A DNA stretch of 44,686 nucleotides from the IMG/VR virus record IMGVR_UViG_3300032285_001187, positions 1-44,686 of that record; one strand, written 5' to 3'. The DNA comes from a virus. Under the pieces are notes generated by a model, which saw only the letters and a program-made list of their open reading frames with translations, ran no database searches and had not been told where the DNA came from. Of the stretch, positions 1 to 8,060 are shown piece after piece (positions within the stretch are counted from its first letter, which is position 1; every line of letters begins with the position of its first letter). The position numbers and the translations under genes were made by a program.

Positions 1-137
1 TCTTCAAAGCTACGCTCAGATGTCTCTGTTTCGTAGATCTCTTTGTGCTCTTCGCCGTACTTAGCGTACTCAAGACCGAACAATGCGTTCAGACCGGGGA
101 GCAACTCTTTCAATAGTTGTGCGCGTGAAATAGCCAT
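1..137 (-). CDS. Major capsid protein, N-terminal fragment
   Basis: Only the first 45 codons are present; the gene runs off the left edge. The protein begins MAISRAQLLKELLPGL, continues through LFGLEYAKYGEEHKEIYETE and reaches SERSFEE. This matches the start I know for major head proteins of many aquatic podovirus-like phages (MAITRAQLVKELEPGLNALFG type). A good ribosome site (GGAGTAAC) precedes the ATG. It is the last head gene of the minus-strand packaging operon, 13 bp after the 204-aa structural gene, which is where a capsid gene is expected after the scaffold. Family assignment is from N-terminal similarity and position only; the fold-bearing part lies outside the window. Confidence 0.8.
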   Translation of the reverse strand, partial: MAISRAQLLKELLPGLNALFGLEYAKYGEEHKEIYETETSERSFE

Positions 138-150
138 GGTAAGTTACTCC

Positions 151-765
151 TTAGATACCAGTAGTGTTGTTGTACTGGTTCGTATTGAACTTAACGAGAA
201 ACTCGTAATAAGTTGTAGCAGCCACTGATGGGTTGCCAGTCGCTGTGTCGGCCACAACGTCAATAACACGAACGGGAAGAGTTGCAGTGGTAGCGGCGGA
301 AGAACCGTCAATACCGTAGTAGGAATCACCAGTGGTGGTGGAACCGACGTTAGCAACCAAAGCTACGTTAGAACCAACAATCGAACGGCTATAAGCTGTA
401 GGAGTTGTGGAACCAGCAACTGTAGCGCAAACCTTGAAGGCTGCCATAGGATCATCCACAACAAAAGCAAAAGCCATTGCAGTAGAAGTAGATACACCAG
501 CTGGGTAAGCCTGACTAAAAGTAGGCTGGCTCAAAGAGTTGATGTAAGAACATCCAACCAAAACACCAACAACGTTACCTGAGTCAGTTGTACTAGCAGC
601 CACAATGTAGCCGTTAGTGTCAACCTTAACGGTGTCACCGTTCAGGATTGCTGTTGCGTAGGAAGGCGCGATTGGGATTTGACGGATCGCTCCGGCGTAG
701 GGTAGGCCGTCAATGCGATTGACAGGCTTGAAACCATACGTCTTATCAATGGTAGGGTATGCCAT
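151..765 (-). CDS. Virion structural protein, putative head decoration
   Basis: 204 aa, starting MAYPTIDKTYGFKPVNRIDG. The N-terminus carries the pattern YGxKPVNxxxGxPYxGAxRQxPIAxxYATAIxxGDxVK that I associate with a small structural protein encoded beside the capsid gene in many aquatic phages. The rest is rich in Ala, Ser, Thr, Val and Gly with alternating beta-type segments and almost no charged runs, as expected of a beta-rich capsid surface or decoration protein. It lies between the 152-aa gene and the capsid gene in the head operon. A decoration role is inferred from position and composition; no catalytic motif is seen. Confidence 0.6.
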   Translation of the reverse strand: MAYPTIDKTYGFKPVNRIDGLPYAGAIRQIPIAPSYATAILNGDTVKVDTNGYIVAASTTDSGNVVGVLVGCSYINSLSQPTFSQAYPAGVSTSTAMAFAFVVDDPMAAFKVCATVAGSTTPTAYSRSIVGSNVALVANVGSTTTGDSYYGIDGSSAATTATLPVRVIDVVADTATGNPSVAATTYYEFLVKFNTNQYNNTTGI

Positions 766-783
766 CTATAGACTCCAAAAAGT

Positions 784-1242
784 TTACTGACCTTTACCGA
801 AAGTGACCGTGGACTTACGTTCTTTGAACATAGGCATCCTCGGATCATTTTCGCGCATGAAAGTGTTATCCACTGAAGCCATTTGCGCCTCCGCTTGTTT
901 GCGGTAATACGCATCTCGCTGCTCAACGAATTCCACAGGTGTTTTGCAAAGCAACAAACCGCCTACTTCCACACTGTCAGGAAACTTTCCATTGGAAGAA
1001 CCAAACAGACGGATTTCGGGATGGTCAGAAGCCTTAACGGGTTCCCAGCCTTCGCGTAACTTGCCGGAAATGTTAGTGGCGTCATCTTTTCCTAGCGATG
1101 CAATCCTGATCCAACGATAAGCGTAGCCCGGTTCCGGATTGGGATCGGGCAAAAGCTGTGGTGGCATCCATTGTTTTGGACGTTCCATTTTTTCACGTGT
1201 ATCAAGCTCGCGTGGTGCGCGGATAGTTTTTTCCATTTTCAT
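784..1242 (-). CDS. Conserved head-module protein of unknown function
   Basis: 152 aa, basic and proline-rich at the N-terminus (RPKQWMPPQLLPDPNPEPGY). The middle part (YRWIRIASLGKDDATNISGKLREGWEPV) looks like a small globular domain and recurs in head operons of related phages. The C-terminus is charged. The start codon overlaps the end of the scaffold gene by 4 bp (ATGA), so the two are translationally coupled. Its place between scaffold and capsid genes suggests a head assembly or completion role, but no recognised domain is visible. Confidence 0.6.
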   Translation of the reverse strand: MKMEKTIRAPRELDTREKMERPKQWMPPQLLPDPNPEPGYAYRWIRIASLGKDDATNISGKLREGWEPVKASDHPEIRLFGSSNGKFPDSVEVGGLLLCKTPVEFVEQRDAYYRKQAEAQMASVDNTFMRENDPRMPMFKERKSTVTFGKGQ

Positions 1243-2213
1243 TTCCTCATTTCTTCAGCTACCTTACGCGCATAGAGTTCCAATGGAACACCTAGCCGCT
1301 TGGCGAGATTGACCTGTGTTTGCGTAAGCACGATTTTTTTAGGCGCTGTGCTACGGGTTGCAGGTGCAACATTGTTGGATTTTGCTCGTTGAGATTTTGC
1401 TTCAACGGAATTTGGTTCGGCTCCAAACTGTTCCGAAAATCTTTCCCTCATGTCAGAGTCAATACGTTTATAGTATTCTTCACTTCCACTCGGAATTCCC
1501 TCTGCAACCAGATCCTCGTGCAGACCCAAGGCGTAGGCTGTCATCCGTTTATTCTGACCAAACCACTGATTTTTGTCTTGCCAAGCTAGTAGTTTTTCGT
1601 CAACGGGTGCAGCTTTTGATTGCTGTGGTGTGATTTGTACAGGAGTTTCATCTACCTGTAAAGGGGCAGGTTTAAAATTGTTTACTTTATCAGCACGGAT
1701 CTTCGCATTTGTAAGCGCTTCTTGTGCCTCAACCAATTTTTCAGAGTCCCCAGACTCGTATGCTTCACGATATAAACGCTTTGCATCCTCAATTTCAGAG
1801 TTAACAGCCCGTTTTGCCTGCTCCAAAAGTGCGGTTTGACCCTGATTTACAGAGCCTTTTAGGCGTTTATTCTCCTCAAGAATGGACTGAGCTAAGCGCA
1901 AAGCCTCTTCTTTTTCGCGTTCAGCAGCTTCTTTTGCACGTCTTTCGGTGTGGTAGCCCTCGGCAAAACGCTTCATGCGCTTCTTTACACCTTCGTCGTA
2001 CTTAGATAGCTCTTCGTCAGTTATATCTCGTACTGGTTCATTGAGATTTTCGCGGCCACGATCCTTAATTGGCGTGTCATCTACAATTTCAATTTCAGCA
2101 TCAGCTGTTTCAATCTCAATTTCAGGCTCCGGCTCTACAACTTTTCCACCTTTACGTGAATTAGTTTCAGCCTCGTCCGGAAATTCAAATTCTGTTTTTT
2201 CAATTTCGGCCAT
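1239..2213 (-). CDS. Scaffolding protein
   Basis: 324 aa. The first 60 residues are very acidic (PEPEIEIETADAEIEIVDD). From about residue 65 to 170 there is a long charged coiled coil (KYDEGVKKRMKRFAEGYHTE, then EKEEALRLAQSILEENKRL). The C-terminal third is basic and ends RKVAEEMRK. Acidic start, central helix and basic C-terminal helix are the usual composition of phage scaffolds, which fill the procapsid and contact the coat protein through the C-terminus. Position between portal and capsid genes agrees. The start has TAAGGAGTGAATC upstream. Called from composition and synteny, not from a sequence motif. Confidence 0.7.
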   Translation of the reverse strand: MAEIEKTEFEFPDEAETNSRKGGKVVEPEPEIEIETADAEIEIVDDTPIKDRGRENLNEPVRDITDEELSKYDEGVKKRMKRFAEGYHTERRAKEAAEREKEEALRLAQSILEENKRLKGSVNQGQTALLEQAKRAVNSEIEDAKRLYREAYESGDSEKLVEAQEALTNAKIRADKVNNFKPAPLQVDETPVQITPQQSKAAPVDEKLLAWQDKNQWFGQNKRMTAYALGLHEDLVAEGIPSGSEEYYKRIDSDMRERFSEQFGAEPNSVEAKSQRAKSNNVAPATRSTAPKKIVLTQTQVNLAKRLGVPLELYARKVAEEMRK

Positions 2214-2223
2214 GATTCACTCC

Positions 2224-2634
2224 TTAAAATGGTCTTTGAATGCCGCGAGGATCTTCAACCACCGCTTGCACCGAGTCATCGTTAATGAGTCTCCACTCTG
2301 TTCCATGAATCTTCATGCGAGTACCAGTGTTGGGTCTTACCAACACAAAGTCACCCACCTTGCAAGATGCACCAGAAGGGAATCTAGCCGGATCTTTAAA
2401 AGCATCTGGGCCAATTTTTGCAACGAATAAAACGGGGGAAAGTAGCTCCTCGTTGTACATCATCTGTGCCGATTTAACCAAACCAGATTCACCAAGCTCT
2501 TCTTCTGCTTTCGGCAACATGCAGAGAAGGTGATAAGTGACTGGATCTGGGACTTGCTTGGCTTTCTCTTCGGGGGAAGTGTTGAGCACCCCGGAAAGAT
2601 TAACCGCGCTAACGTCAAATTTATCCATCTTCAT
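2224..2634 (-). CDS. GroES-like (Cpn10) phage co-chaperonin candidate
   Basis: 136 aa. The C-terminal half, beginning KVGDFVLVRPNTGTRMKIHG and continuing through EWRLINDDSVQAVVED, follows the order of conserved elements of the GroES beta barrel (VGDxVxF-x-GT/Gxxx-I-x-G-E-x-LI-x-xxDI-AxVE). The N-terminal part, with a possible mobile-loop region around residues 60-75, is less conserved. In cells Cpn10 caps GroEL; phage versions such as T4 gp31 alter the chaperonin for capsid protein folding. Position between portal and scaffold genes fits help in head protein folding. The match is by eye and moderate; an unrelated small head protein remains possible. Confidence 0.5.
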   Translation of the reverse strand: MKMDKFDVSAVNLSGVLNTSPEEKAKQVPDPVTYHLLCMLPKAEEELGESGLVKSAQMMYNEELLSPVLFVAKIGPDAFKDPARFPSGASCKVGDFVLVRPNTGTRMKIHGTEWRLINDDSVQAVVEDPRGIQRPF

Positions 2635-2827
2635 AGTCTTTCATAAGTTTTTTAACAAGGTCATTGATTTCTCTCTGTGCGGATTGCAGACCTCGTATTT
2701 GTCCACACAGCTCTCGATAGTGATCGTAGGTTTTTGCTCCACCATCACACACGACTTGGCGCAAGTCTTGGACTTGCTCATCAAGCTTTCCATGCAGCAC
2801 TTCAAAGATTTTGGTTTCCATGCTCAA
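2621..2827 (-). CDS. Small conserved helical protein between portal and Cpn10-like genes
   Basis: 68 aa (or 66 aa from the second Met). It is helix-forming throughout, with a CDGGAKTYDHYRELCGQIRGLQSAQREINDLVKK core. Two cysteines flank a Tyr-rich segment. It overlaps the end of the portal gene by 4 bp and the start of the next gene by 14 bp, so it is part of the same translationally coupled head operon. Similar 65-70-aa proteins occur at this site in related phages. No known domain; function unknown. Confidence 0.6.
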   Translation of the reverse strand: MSMETKIFEVLHGKLDEQVQDLRQVVCDGGAKTYDHYRELCGQIRGLQSAQREINDLVKKLMKDYEDG

Positions 2828-5286
2828 ACTCCTTGGTTACGTTGTTGCGTTAACGCTTTCAACCGTGCCGCCTCTTGGGCTTGATTTAATTTTTGTTGAT
2901 GCGATTGCTGAGACTGCATCAACTCCATCTGGTGTCGCTGAAGCTGCTGTTGCAACTCCTGCTGGTGACGCTGGGCAATCATCTCCGGCGTCTCACCAGT
3001 TTTGGCCTGCATCTCTTGGGCCTTTAACTGTAATTCTTGCGCTCTAAGTTGCAATTCACCCTGCACTTTTTGAGCCTTGATCTGTGTTTCCTGCTGTTTA
3101 ATTTGCAACTCTGCTTGCTGCATTTGAACAATAGGATCTTGCGCTTGCTGTTGAGCCTGCTTTTGAGCTGCTTCACCTTGATGAATTTGAGTCAACTGTG
3201 TTGCTGCTTGAGCCACCAACTTAGACAATTGAACTTCAACTTCTTCTGGCATCTCCGTATTTGGAGCTGGCAATGTAGCGCCCAAACGTTTTTCCAATTG
3301 AACTCGGTACTGGAATGCAACGTGCTCGGCAATGTGAGCCATGATTGCACCCTGCATTTGTTGAGCCATTGGATTTTGACCAATCTGTCCCATAACCATT
3401 GGGTCTTGCATCATGGCTGTATGTGTAGCAATGTGAGCATCATGATCTTGATAGATAAATGCTTTTGTTGGTTTACCAGTTAAGAAAGCCATGTTCTCAG
3501 ATACGGGATCTCTTGGTGTTTGATCGTCTTCAACTGGAACCAACTTGTCCGCATTCTTAATGCCAAGCACTTCAATCATTTGACGATGCAACTGCGGCAA
3601 GTCATAAATCTGCGGGGCACCTTGAGCCAGCTGAATAACAGCTTGGTACTGCATGATGCGCTGAGCCATCGTTGCACTGTTTGGATCCGACACTGGAATG
3701 ACGGATACCATGTCATAGTCTTCTTGCTTTGCCTTGCGGTCGCCTTCGACTGGATCAAAACTGTAATCTTGTGGCGTGTAATCACGAATAATGTCACGCA
3801 AAAGCTTAAACTCTTGACGCATTGAATAGTGAATACGAGCCTGAACAGCTGACATTGTTTTAAGCTGTCGCTCAAGCAAAGCAAGCGTAGTTCCAACTGG
3901 GGAATTAGCACTCATATCGCTGATATTCATGTCAGCAATAGAGCCAAGGCGGCGGCCTTCATCAGTAATTTGATTTAAAAGCGCCAAAAGAACTTGTGAT
4001 GGTTCTTTATATGGAAGCGGCATGATGTTGTCACGAACCGCACCACTTGGAATATCTACATCGCGCCATTCTCCGGGATTAATTGGGGTATCGTCATCTT
4101 TAATCCGCAAGCCGCGAGTTTTTAAACCGCCGGGCAAGTTAGATAACGTACCAGCATCCACCAATTGACGAATAATTGATGTTCCTGCGCGTGCATAACC
4201 ACCAATCAGGTGAATTAAGCCCAAACCATACGCGCCAAAACCGGGAACATACGTATATTGAACAAAATGATCGCGCTTTAACTTGCGTTTATCTTCTGGA
4301 TTCCAGTTTCTACGAATGGCCAGCACTTTATTTGTGCCACGATCAATCGTAATTACGTAAGGAAGAGCAATTCCATCTTCATCTTCATATCCGGGCAGGT
4401 CATAGTCCGCATGGATTTCCAAAATTTGGTAACGATCATCGTCAGTTAAGCTGTAACCTTGATCTTCGGCTTTCTTTTTCTCTACATCAGTGTGAATTGC
4501 CTGCGGTTCACCAAGTTCAATGTCAACATAAAAGCCTGAAACTTGTAATTTCTTAATATCATTCTTGGTTTTACGCATGATGTGCGTAACACGCTCAGAA
4601 TTTTTAAGACTAGAAGCGCCATAAGGAATAATGACGTCTTCAGCTGGAATAAAAATAGCAACTTGACGATCCAATCCGGGATCAAAATACACTTTTTTAA
4701 ACGCTGCTCCAGCCAAACCAAGCGAGTAAAGCATTCTTTCATGCTCTGGTCGGTACTCAGTCATCACCTCGGTGAGCTGGTAGTTCATGTCATCACGAAC
4801 TCTTTCAGCCGCCTGCTCTTTAAGTTTGTCAATTGCACCAATGATTTCCGTCTTGACTGGGCCTTGAGCCGGGAATGTCTCAATGATTGTCTCGCTTTGA
4901 AAACGAACTGCGGCTTCAGTCAGAACGGTAGAAAATACTCCGCAAGCGCCGAGCCAAGGCTCCGTTCTTTCTTCATATTTCATCCCCAAAACGTCAAGAC
5001 CTTTGACGTACATATCTACCCAGTCTTTGCGGGAAGCAATGTCCGCATCAACCATGCCAACTAAATCACTGGCTACTTTTTGCAGCTCGCCCTGATCCAT
5101 TATCTCGGCCAAGTTATCGTCAAAGTTTTCTTCGTCGGCTTCAGGCATCATGTCTATTTCCATGCCATCAATTCCGATCTTCACACCCTCTGGGTTTTCA
5201 ATTTCAATTTCAATGGCTGGTGTGTCATCCATGACAATGCCATCTAAACCCAATGGTGCTTGACTGAGAGATTGTTCGATACTCAT
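2824..5286 (-). CDS. Portal protein
   Basis: 820 aa. It follows the large terminase with 8 bp between them, the standard place for the portal gene. The N-terminal 60 residues are acidic. The core includes PWLGACGVFSTVLTEAAVRF and VFSTV/IIETFPA segments and the ALLNQITDEGRRLG region found in portals of this phage type. The last ~150 residues are extremely rich in Gln in heptad-like register (QQAELQIKQQETQIKAQKVQ), a probable coiled-coil crown or tail inside the capsid. The portal forms the dodecameric ring through which TerL packs DNA. Length is above average for portals because of the Gln-rich tail. Confidence 0.85.
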   Translation of the reverse strand: MSIEQSLSQAPLGLDGIVMDDTPAIEIEIENPEGVKIGIDGMEIDMMPEADEENFDDNLAEIMDQGELQKVASDLVGMVDADIASRKDWVDMYVKGLDVLGMKYEERTEPWLGACGVFSTVLTEAAVRFQSETIIETFPAQGPVKTEIIGAIDKLKEQAAERVRDDMNYQLTEVMTEYRPEHERMLYSLGLAGAAFKKVYFDPGLDRQVAIFIPAEDVIIPYGASSLKNSERVTHIMRKTKNDIKKLQVSGFYVDIELGEPQAIHTDVEKKKAEDQGYSLTDDDRYQILEIHADYDLPGYEDEDGIALPYVITIDRGTNKVLAIRRNWNPEDKRKLKRDHFVQYTYVPGFGAYGLGLIHLIGGYARAGTSIIRQLVDAGTLSNLPGGLKTRGLRIKDDDTPINPGEWRDVDIPSGAVRDNIMPLPYKEPSQVLLALLNQITDEGRRLGSIADMNISDMSANSPVGTTLALLERQLKTMSAVQARIHYSMRQEFKLLRDIIRDYTPQDYSFDPVEGDRKAKQEDYDMVSVIPVSDPNSATMAQRIMQYQAVIQLAQGAPQIYDLPQLHRQMIEVLGIKNADKLVPVEDDQTPRDPVSENMAFLTGKPTKAFIYQDHDAHIATHTAMMQDPMVMGQIGQNPMAQQMQGAIMAHIAEHVAFQYRVQLEKRLGATLPAPNTEMPEEVEVQLSKLVAQAATQLTQIHQGEAAQKQAQQQAQDPIVQMQQAELQIKQQETQIKAQKVQGELQLRAQELQLKAQEMQAKTGETPEMIAQRHQQELQQQLQRHQMELMQSQQSHQQKLNQAQEAARLKALTQQRNQGV

Positions 5287-5294
5287 GTTTGGCC

Positions 5295-6788
5295 TTAATA
5301 GTAACTATGCTTGCGGCGAAAACTCTGGATTTCTTCGCGCTCATCTGAATCAAGACGCAAGAAACCACCCTGCCTAAATCTTATCAGCGCTTGTGTGCTT
5401 GAGTCCACCAAGTCATCGTGCTCACCATTTGGAAACGATGCCATCTGCTCAATCACTTCACTCGCCCACCGAGTCTCCGGCGCCCACACTTTACCACTAC
5501 TGAACAAATCAGTCACGGAATTCAAGCGCACAAATTTGTCATTTCCCCTGACCGGCGTGTAGTCCTGAACATATACACCCATCGCCCGTAACTCATAAAT
5601 CAACGGCGCTCCAGCCGCCTTCGCCTCAATGATGCAAGTGTCCGGCTGCCACTCCTGATAATGACTCAGCGCCTTCTCCTTCAATTCAGGAAACTCCATC
5701 CGCCGCTGGAAAGCATCTAATAGAATAACGTTCACATCATTGGGATCTTCATTCATGTGAAAAACACCCCAAGTCGTACAAGCCGAAAAGTCAGACCTTG
5801 TATTCTTTGTAAACGCCGTATCCCAACTCTGAATAATATATTCGCACCGAGGCGGATCTTCTTTAGGCCAGATCTTCCACCACTCCCTTTTTACCAAAGC
5901 ACCCTCTTCTCCAGTCGGTGCCTGCTGGTACTGAGCATTCCACTTTACTGGGGGAAGCTCTTCACGCAGCGCAGTCAATTCTTTTAATGACCAAAACTCC
6001 GGCCACAAAGGATTACCACTCGGCAAAATAGCTGGGAACTCAATGATCTCCCACTCATCCGAAGAATCCCTCATGGCCGCATCTTTAATAACTCGGCCAG
6101 TTAAATCCCTCTCCGCCCAGCGCGTCATCACAACAACAATCGCACCACCCGGCTGCAAACGCTGACGAGGCCCAGACGTATACCACTCATACACCCGATC
6201 AAATACGCCCGGATCACCAGAAGCCAAAGCAGCCTCCTGCTCAGAATGCGGGTCATCAATAATCAAAAGATCCGCGCCCTTACCCGTCACCGTACCGCCA
6301 ACACCAATAGCAAAGTATTCCCCATTCTGATTAGTCGCCCAACGACCAGCCGCCTTGCTATCCTGCCTCAAACTTACATCCGGAAAAACAGTCGAATACT
6401 GCTCCGAATCCACCAAGTTCCTAACCTTGCGCCCAAACCCAACAGCCAAATCCGCCGTGTTCGAACACTGAATAATCTTCTTCCCCGGATACTTACCAAG
6501 AAACCACGACGGCAACAAATAAGAAGCAAACTCACTCTTAGTGTGACGCGGCGGCATATTAATAATCAACCGCTTCAATTTCCCAGACGCTATATCCTCA
6601 AACTTCTTAGCCATGATCGCATGATGCCGACCCGCCACAAACCCCGGCCACATCATCTTAATGTATGAAATAAACGAAGCCTGCGCAGTTTCCCGCTCTA
6701 CCGCCCGCCTATATTCCTCAACCTCAGCCAACAATGCCTCCTGCTCTGCAACAGGTAGCTTCGACAGCAATGTATCTATTTCATTCAT
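5295..6788 (-). CDS. terL: Terminase large subunit
   Basis: 497 aa from the ATG at 6788. An in-frame GTG at 6800 would add four residues, but it sits inside a 16-bp palindrome, so the ATG is preferred; neither has a clear Shine-Dalgarno. The ATPase half carries a Walker A-like INMPPRHTKSEF near residue 80, a Walker B LLIIDDPHSE near residue 175 and a VVMTRWAERDL coupling motif. The nuclease half has the RNase H-type acidic residues in SWDTAFTKNTRSDFSACTTW, CIIEAKAAG and HDDLVDS. It cuts and pumps DNA through the portal encoded just downstream. All key motifs are intact. Confidence 0.95.
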   Translation of the reverse strand: MNEIDTLLSKLPVAEQEALLAEVEEYRRAVERETAQASFISYIKMMWPGFVAGRHHAIMAKKFEDIASGKLKRLIINMPPRHTKSEFASYLLPSWFLGKYPGKKIIQCSNTADLAVGFGRKVRNLVDSEQYSTVFPDVSLRQDSKAAGRWATNQNGEYFAIGVGGTVTGKGADLLIIDDPHSEQEAALASGDPGVFDRVYEWYTSGPRQRLQPGGAIVVVMTRWAERDLTGRVIKDAAMRDSSDEWEIIEFPAILPSGNPLWPEFWSLKELTALREELPPVKWNAQYQQAPTGEEGALVKREWWKIWPKEDPPRCEYIIQSWDTAFTKNTRSDFSACTTWGVFHMNEDPNDVNVILLDAFQRRMEFPELKEKALSHYQEWQPDTCIIEAKAAGAPLIYELRAMGVYVQDYTPVRGNDKFVRLNSVTDLFSSGKVWAPETRWASEVIEQMASFPNGEHDDLVDSSTQALIRFRQGGFLRLDSDEREEIQSFRRKHSYY

Positions 6789-6897
6789 TAGGGTTAACAC
6801 CTATAGGTGTTCCAACGTTGCAACACTTTGAAGAAAATTGAATACCTTTGTTCCTCATAATAGCCATCTTGCGGAGCGATATTTTTATTTTTTTCAC
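6781..6897 (-). CDS. Possible 38-aa ORF overlapping the terL start
   Basis: A GTG codon overlaps the stop of the upstream 35-aa gene (GTGA) and opens a frame of 38 codons (MKKIKISLRK..., ending VGVNPNE-like PIGVNPNE) that stops 8 bp inside terL. The overlap style matches other micro-genes here. Against it: the frame runs through two palindromes that look regulatory, and the peptide has no recognisable features. Recorded as a low-confidence alternative to a 100-bp untranslated spacer. Confidence 0.25.
   Translation of the reverse strand: MKKIKISLRKMAIMRNKGIQFSSKCCNVGTPIGVNPNE
6796..6811. repeat. Perfect 16-bp palindrome AACACCTATAGGTGTT
   Basis: The 16 bases read identically on both strands. 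It abuts and overlaps by five bases the CAACGTTG-centred site at 6807-6826 and lies 8 bp upstream of the terL ATG. It could be an operator, or fold in the mRNA and modulate terL translation. A single copy was found in this exact form; the half CACCTA also occurs in the 15-bp element at 8152-8166. Confidence 0.7.
6807..6826. promoter_or_regulatory. Palindromic site A, GTGTTCCAACGTTGCAACAC
   Basis: Twenty bases that match the palindrome GTGTTGCAACGTTGCAACAC with one mismatch. Its reverse complement is identical over all 20 bases to site B (8128-8147). It lies between the small membrane-protein gene and terL. Other copies are at 22228-22247, 27714-27733 and, as a 15/16 match, 16717-16732 inside the parB-like gene. 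A ParB-type or repressor binding site is inferred; binding is not shown by the sequence alone. Confidence 0.6.
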
Positions 6898-7001
6898 TTG
6901 AACACCCACATCAAAATATTTATAAGTCCCAAAACAATCAGAACAAGATAGGTATAAGCCAACCAATCCGGACAATAAAACCTGCCAACGTTTCTTTTCA
7001 T
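6894..7001 (-). CDS. 35-aa single-span membrane protein
   Basis: The ATG overlaps the stop of the LexA-like gene (ATGA). The product is MKRNVGRFYCPDWLAYTYLV followed by LIVLGLINILMWVFK: a short basic N-terminus, then a continuous hydrophobic stretch of about 22 residues and a final Lys. This is a clear single transmembrane segment with N-terminus likely cytoplasmic. It sits between the LexA-like gene and terL. Possible roles are an auxiliary lysis or membrane-targeting peptide, but nothing specific can be read. Too short for most gene callers. Confidence 0.55.
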   Translation of the reverse strand: MKRNVGRFYCPDWLAYTYLVLIVLGLINILMWVFK

Positions 7002-7306
7002 TCCAACGTCCTAAAGTTAATGTAAACAGGTCTGATCGTCCTACCCCTACCCGCCTGCTTCTTTAAAACACCAATTTCACAAAGCCGGTTAACAATCTTC
7101 ATCGTATTGGGCAACGAACTCTTGCCCCTCTGATAAGCAATATCCCTCAAGCTCGGGCTAAACCCAAACTCTTTCCACCACTCATCCACAATTAAAAACA
7201 CTTCCCTTTGCACCTTAGTCATATCCTTCTCCCAACACTCCTCAAACGTCGGCATCTTCCTCGGCGCAATCATTTTCCGATTTAAATATATATCCCCCCA
7301 TTTCAT
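6998..7306 (-). CDS. LexA-type winged-helix DNA-binding protein without protease domain
   Basis: 102 aa. Residues ~28-95 (MTKVQREVFLIVDEWWKEFG, then FSPSLRDIAYQRGKSS, then IVNRLCEIGVLKKQAGRGRTIRP) follow the LexA N-terminal domain pattern: LTxxQxxVLxxI, G-x-x-PSxRDIA, kS, VxxxLxxLxxxGxLxRxxgRxRxI. The Ser/Lys autoprotease domain of full LexA is absent, so it cannot be cleaved in the SOS manner. It lies between terS and terL with 4-bp overlaps on both sides and would be made with the packaging proteins. It may bind host SOS boxes, phage operators, or act in DNA recognition for packaging; these are guesses. Confidence 0.65.
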   Translation of the reverse strand: MKWGDIYLNRKMIAPRKMPTFEECWEKDMTKVQREVFLIVDEWWKEFGFSPSLRDIAYQRGKSSLPNTMKIVNRLCEIGVLKKQAGRGRTIRPVYINFRTLE

Positions 7307-8052
7307 TTTTCATCACCTACCGGGGGGTCTTCCTGTATCAAAGGGGTGGGGTTTGGCTGATTGGAAAAAGTTGCTGACTGTTCGAGTGGATCTGAAAAAT
7401 CATCTGACACTTCGAGTGGGATAGTATGCAAATGTAAATGGGACTCCTGCTCGTCAGCTTGGGGGGTCGGGGCGGGGTGGGGTTCATCCGCCGCCGTTTT
7501 TCCCGAAAGCTCAGCCATCAGCGTATCAGCTTCAATCACGGTCGCATCAGTCGCGTTGGCCTTCATCATGTCGCGCAGTTTGGCCAATAGTTTTGCCTTC
7601 GTGTCTTCGCTAGATGTGATTACCTTCGTTTCGCGTCTCTCAGTAAAGGCCGCCACTTCTGTAACAGTGCCAAGGGTCTTGGCCGCCGCTACTTTTACCG
7701 AGTCCTTCGCCTCCGTATCGGTGAGCACGTTGACCAACGTTTGTATTACTAGCGCCCTTAAGCCCGCAGGGGTTTGATATGCTTGAGCCTGAATGGCCGC
7801 TTCGTAAGCCTCAATGGTTTGTGCAATGCTAGGTTTTGCCTTCAGCTTACTGGCTTCGACTGCGACCGACTTTGGTTTGGCCTTGCTGTTGTATGCCTTC
7901 CTGTATGCGTCAGCACCTGTTGAACCCATGGCCACTTCTTTGGCGAATGTCTTTTGTTTATGGGTGAGAGCCTTATCGGAAACGCCTAGTATTGTCTTCA
8001 TGGGTATCTGTTCTAACCCTTGCTTGATCTGTGAGCGTGTGAGTGTTTTCAT
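7303..8052 (-). CDS. terS: Terminase small subunit
   Basis: 249 aa. Residues ~28-75 (ALTHKQKTFAKEVAMGSTGA then DAYRKAYNSK) carry the LTxkQxxFaxexxxGxxaxxAYrxAY signature of small terminases, a helix-turn-helix DNA-recognition region, followed by helical segments for ring assembly. The C-terminal ~80 residues are acidic and low complexity (Pro, Glu, Asp, His) and probably disordered. It is the first gene of the minus-strand packaging operon. The promoter at 8061-8090 would start transcription within a few bases of the ATG, and there is no Shine-Dalgarno, so it may be translated from a leaderless mRNA. Confidence 0.8.
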   Translation of the reverse strand: MKTLTRSQIKQGLEQIPMKTILGVSDKALTHKQKTFAKEVAMGSTGADAYRKAYNSKAKPKSVAVEASKLKAKPSIAQTIEAYEAAIQAQAYQTPAGLRALVIQTLVNVLTDTEAKDSVKVAAAKTLGTVTEVAAFTERRETKVITSSEDTKAKLLAKLRDMMKANATDATVIEADTLMAELSGKTAADEPHPAPTPQADEQESHLHLHTIPLEVSDDFSDPLEQSATFSNQPNPTPLIQEDPPVGDEK

Positions 8053-8060
8053 GGTATGCG

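Noticed and set aside
3037-3483. Long plus-strand frame antisense to the portal gene
   Set aside because: Leu/Cys-rich shadow of the Gln-rich portal tail (antisense of CAA/CAG codons); no ribosome site.
7361-7777. 138-codon plus-strand frame antisense to terS
   Set aside because: Ser/Ala/Val-rich shadow of the terminase gene; no start signal.
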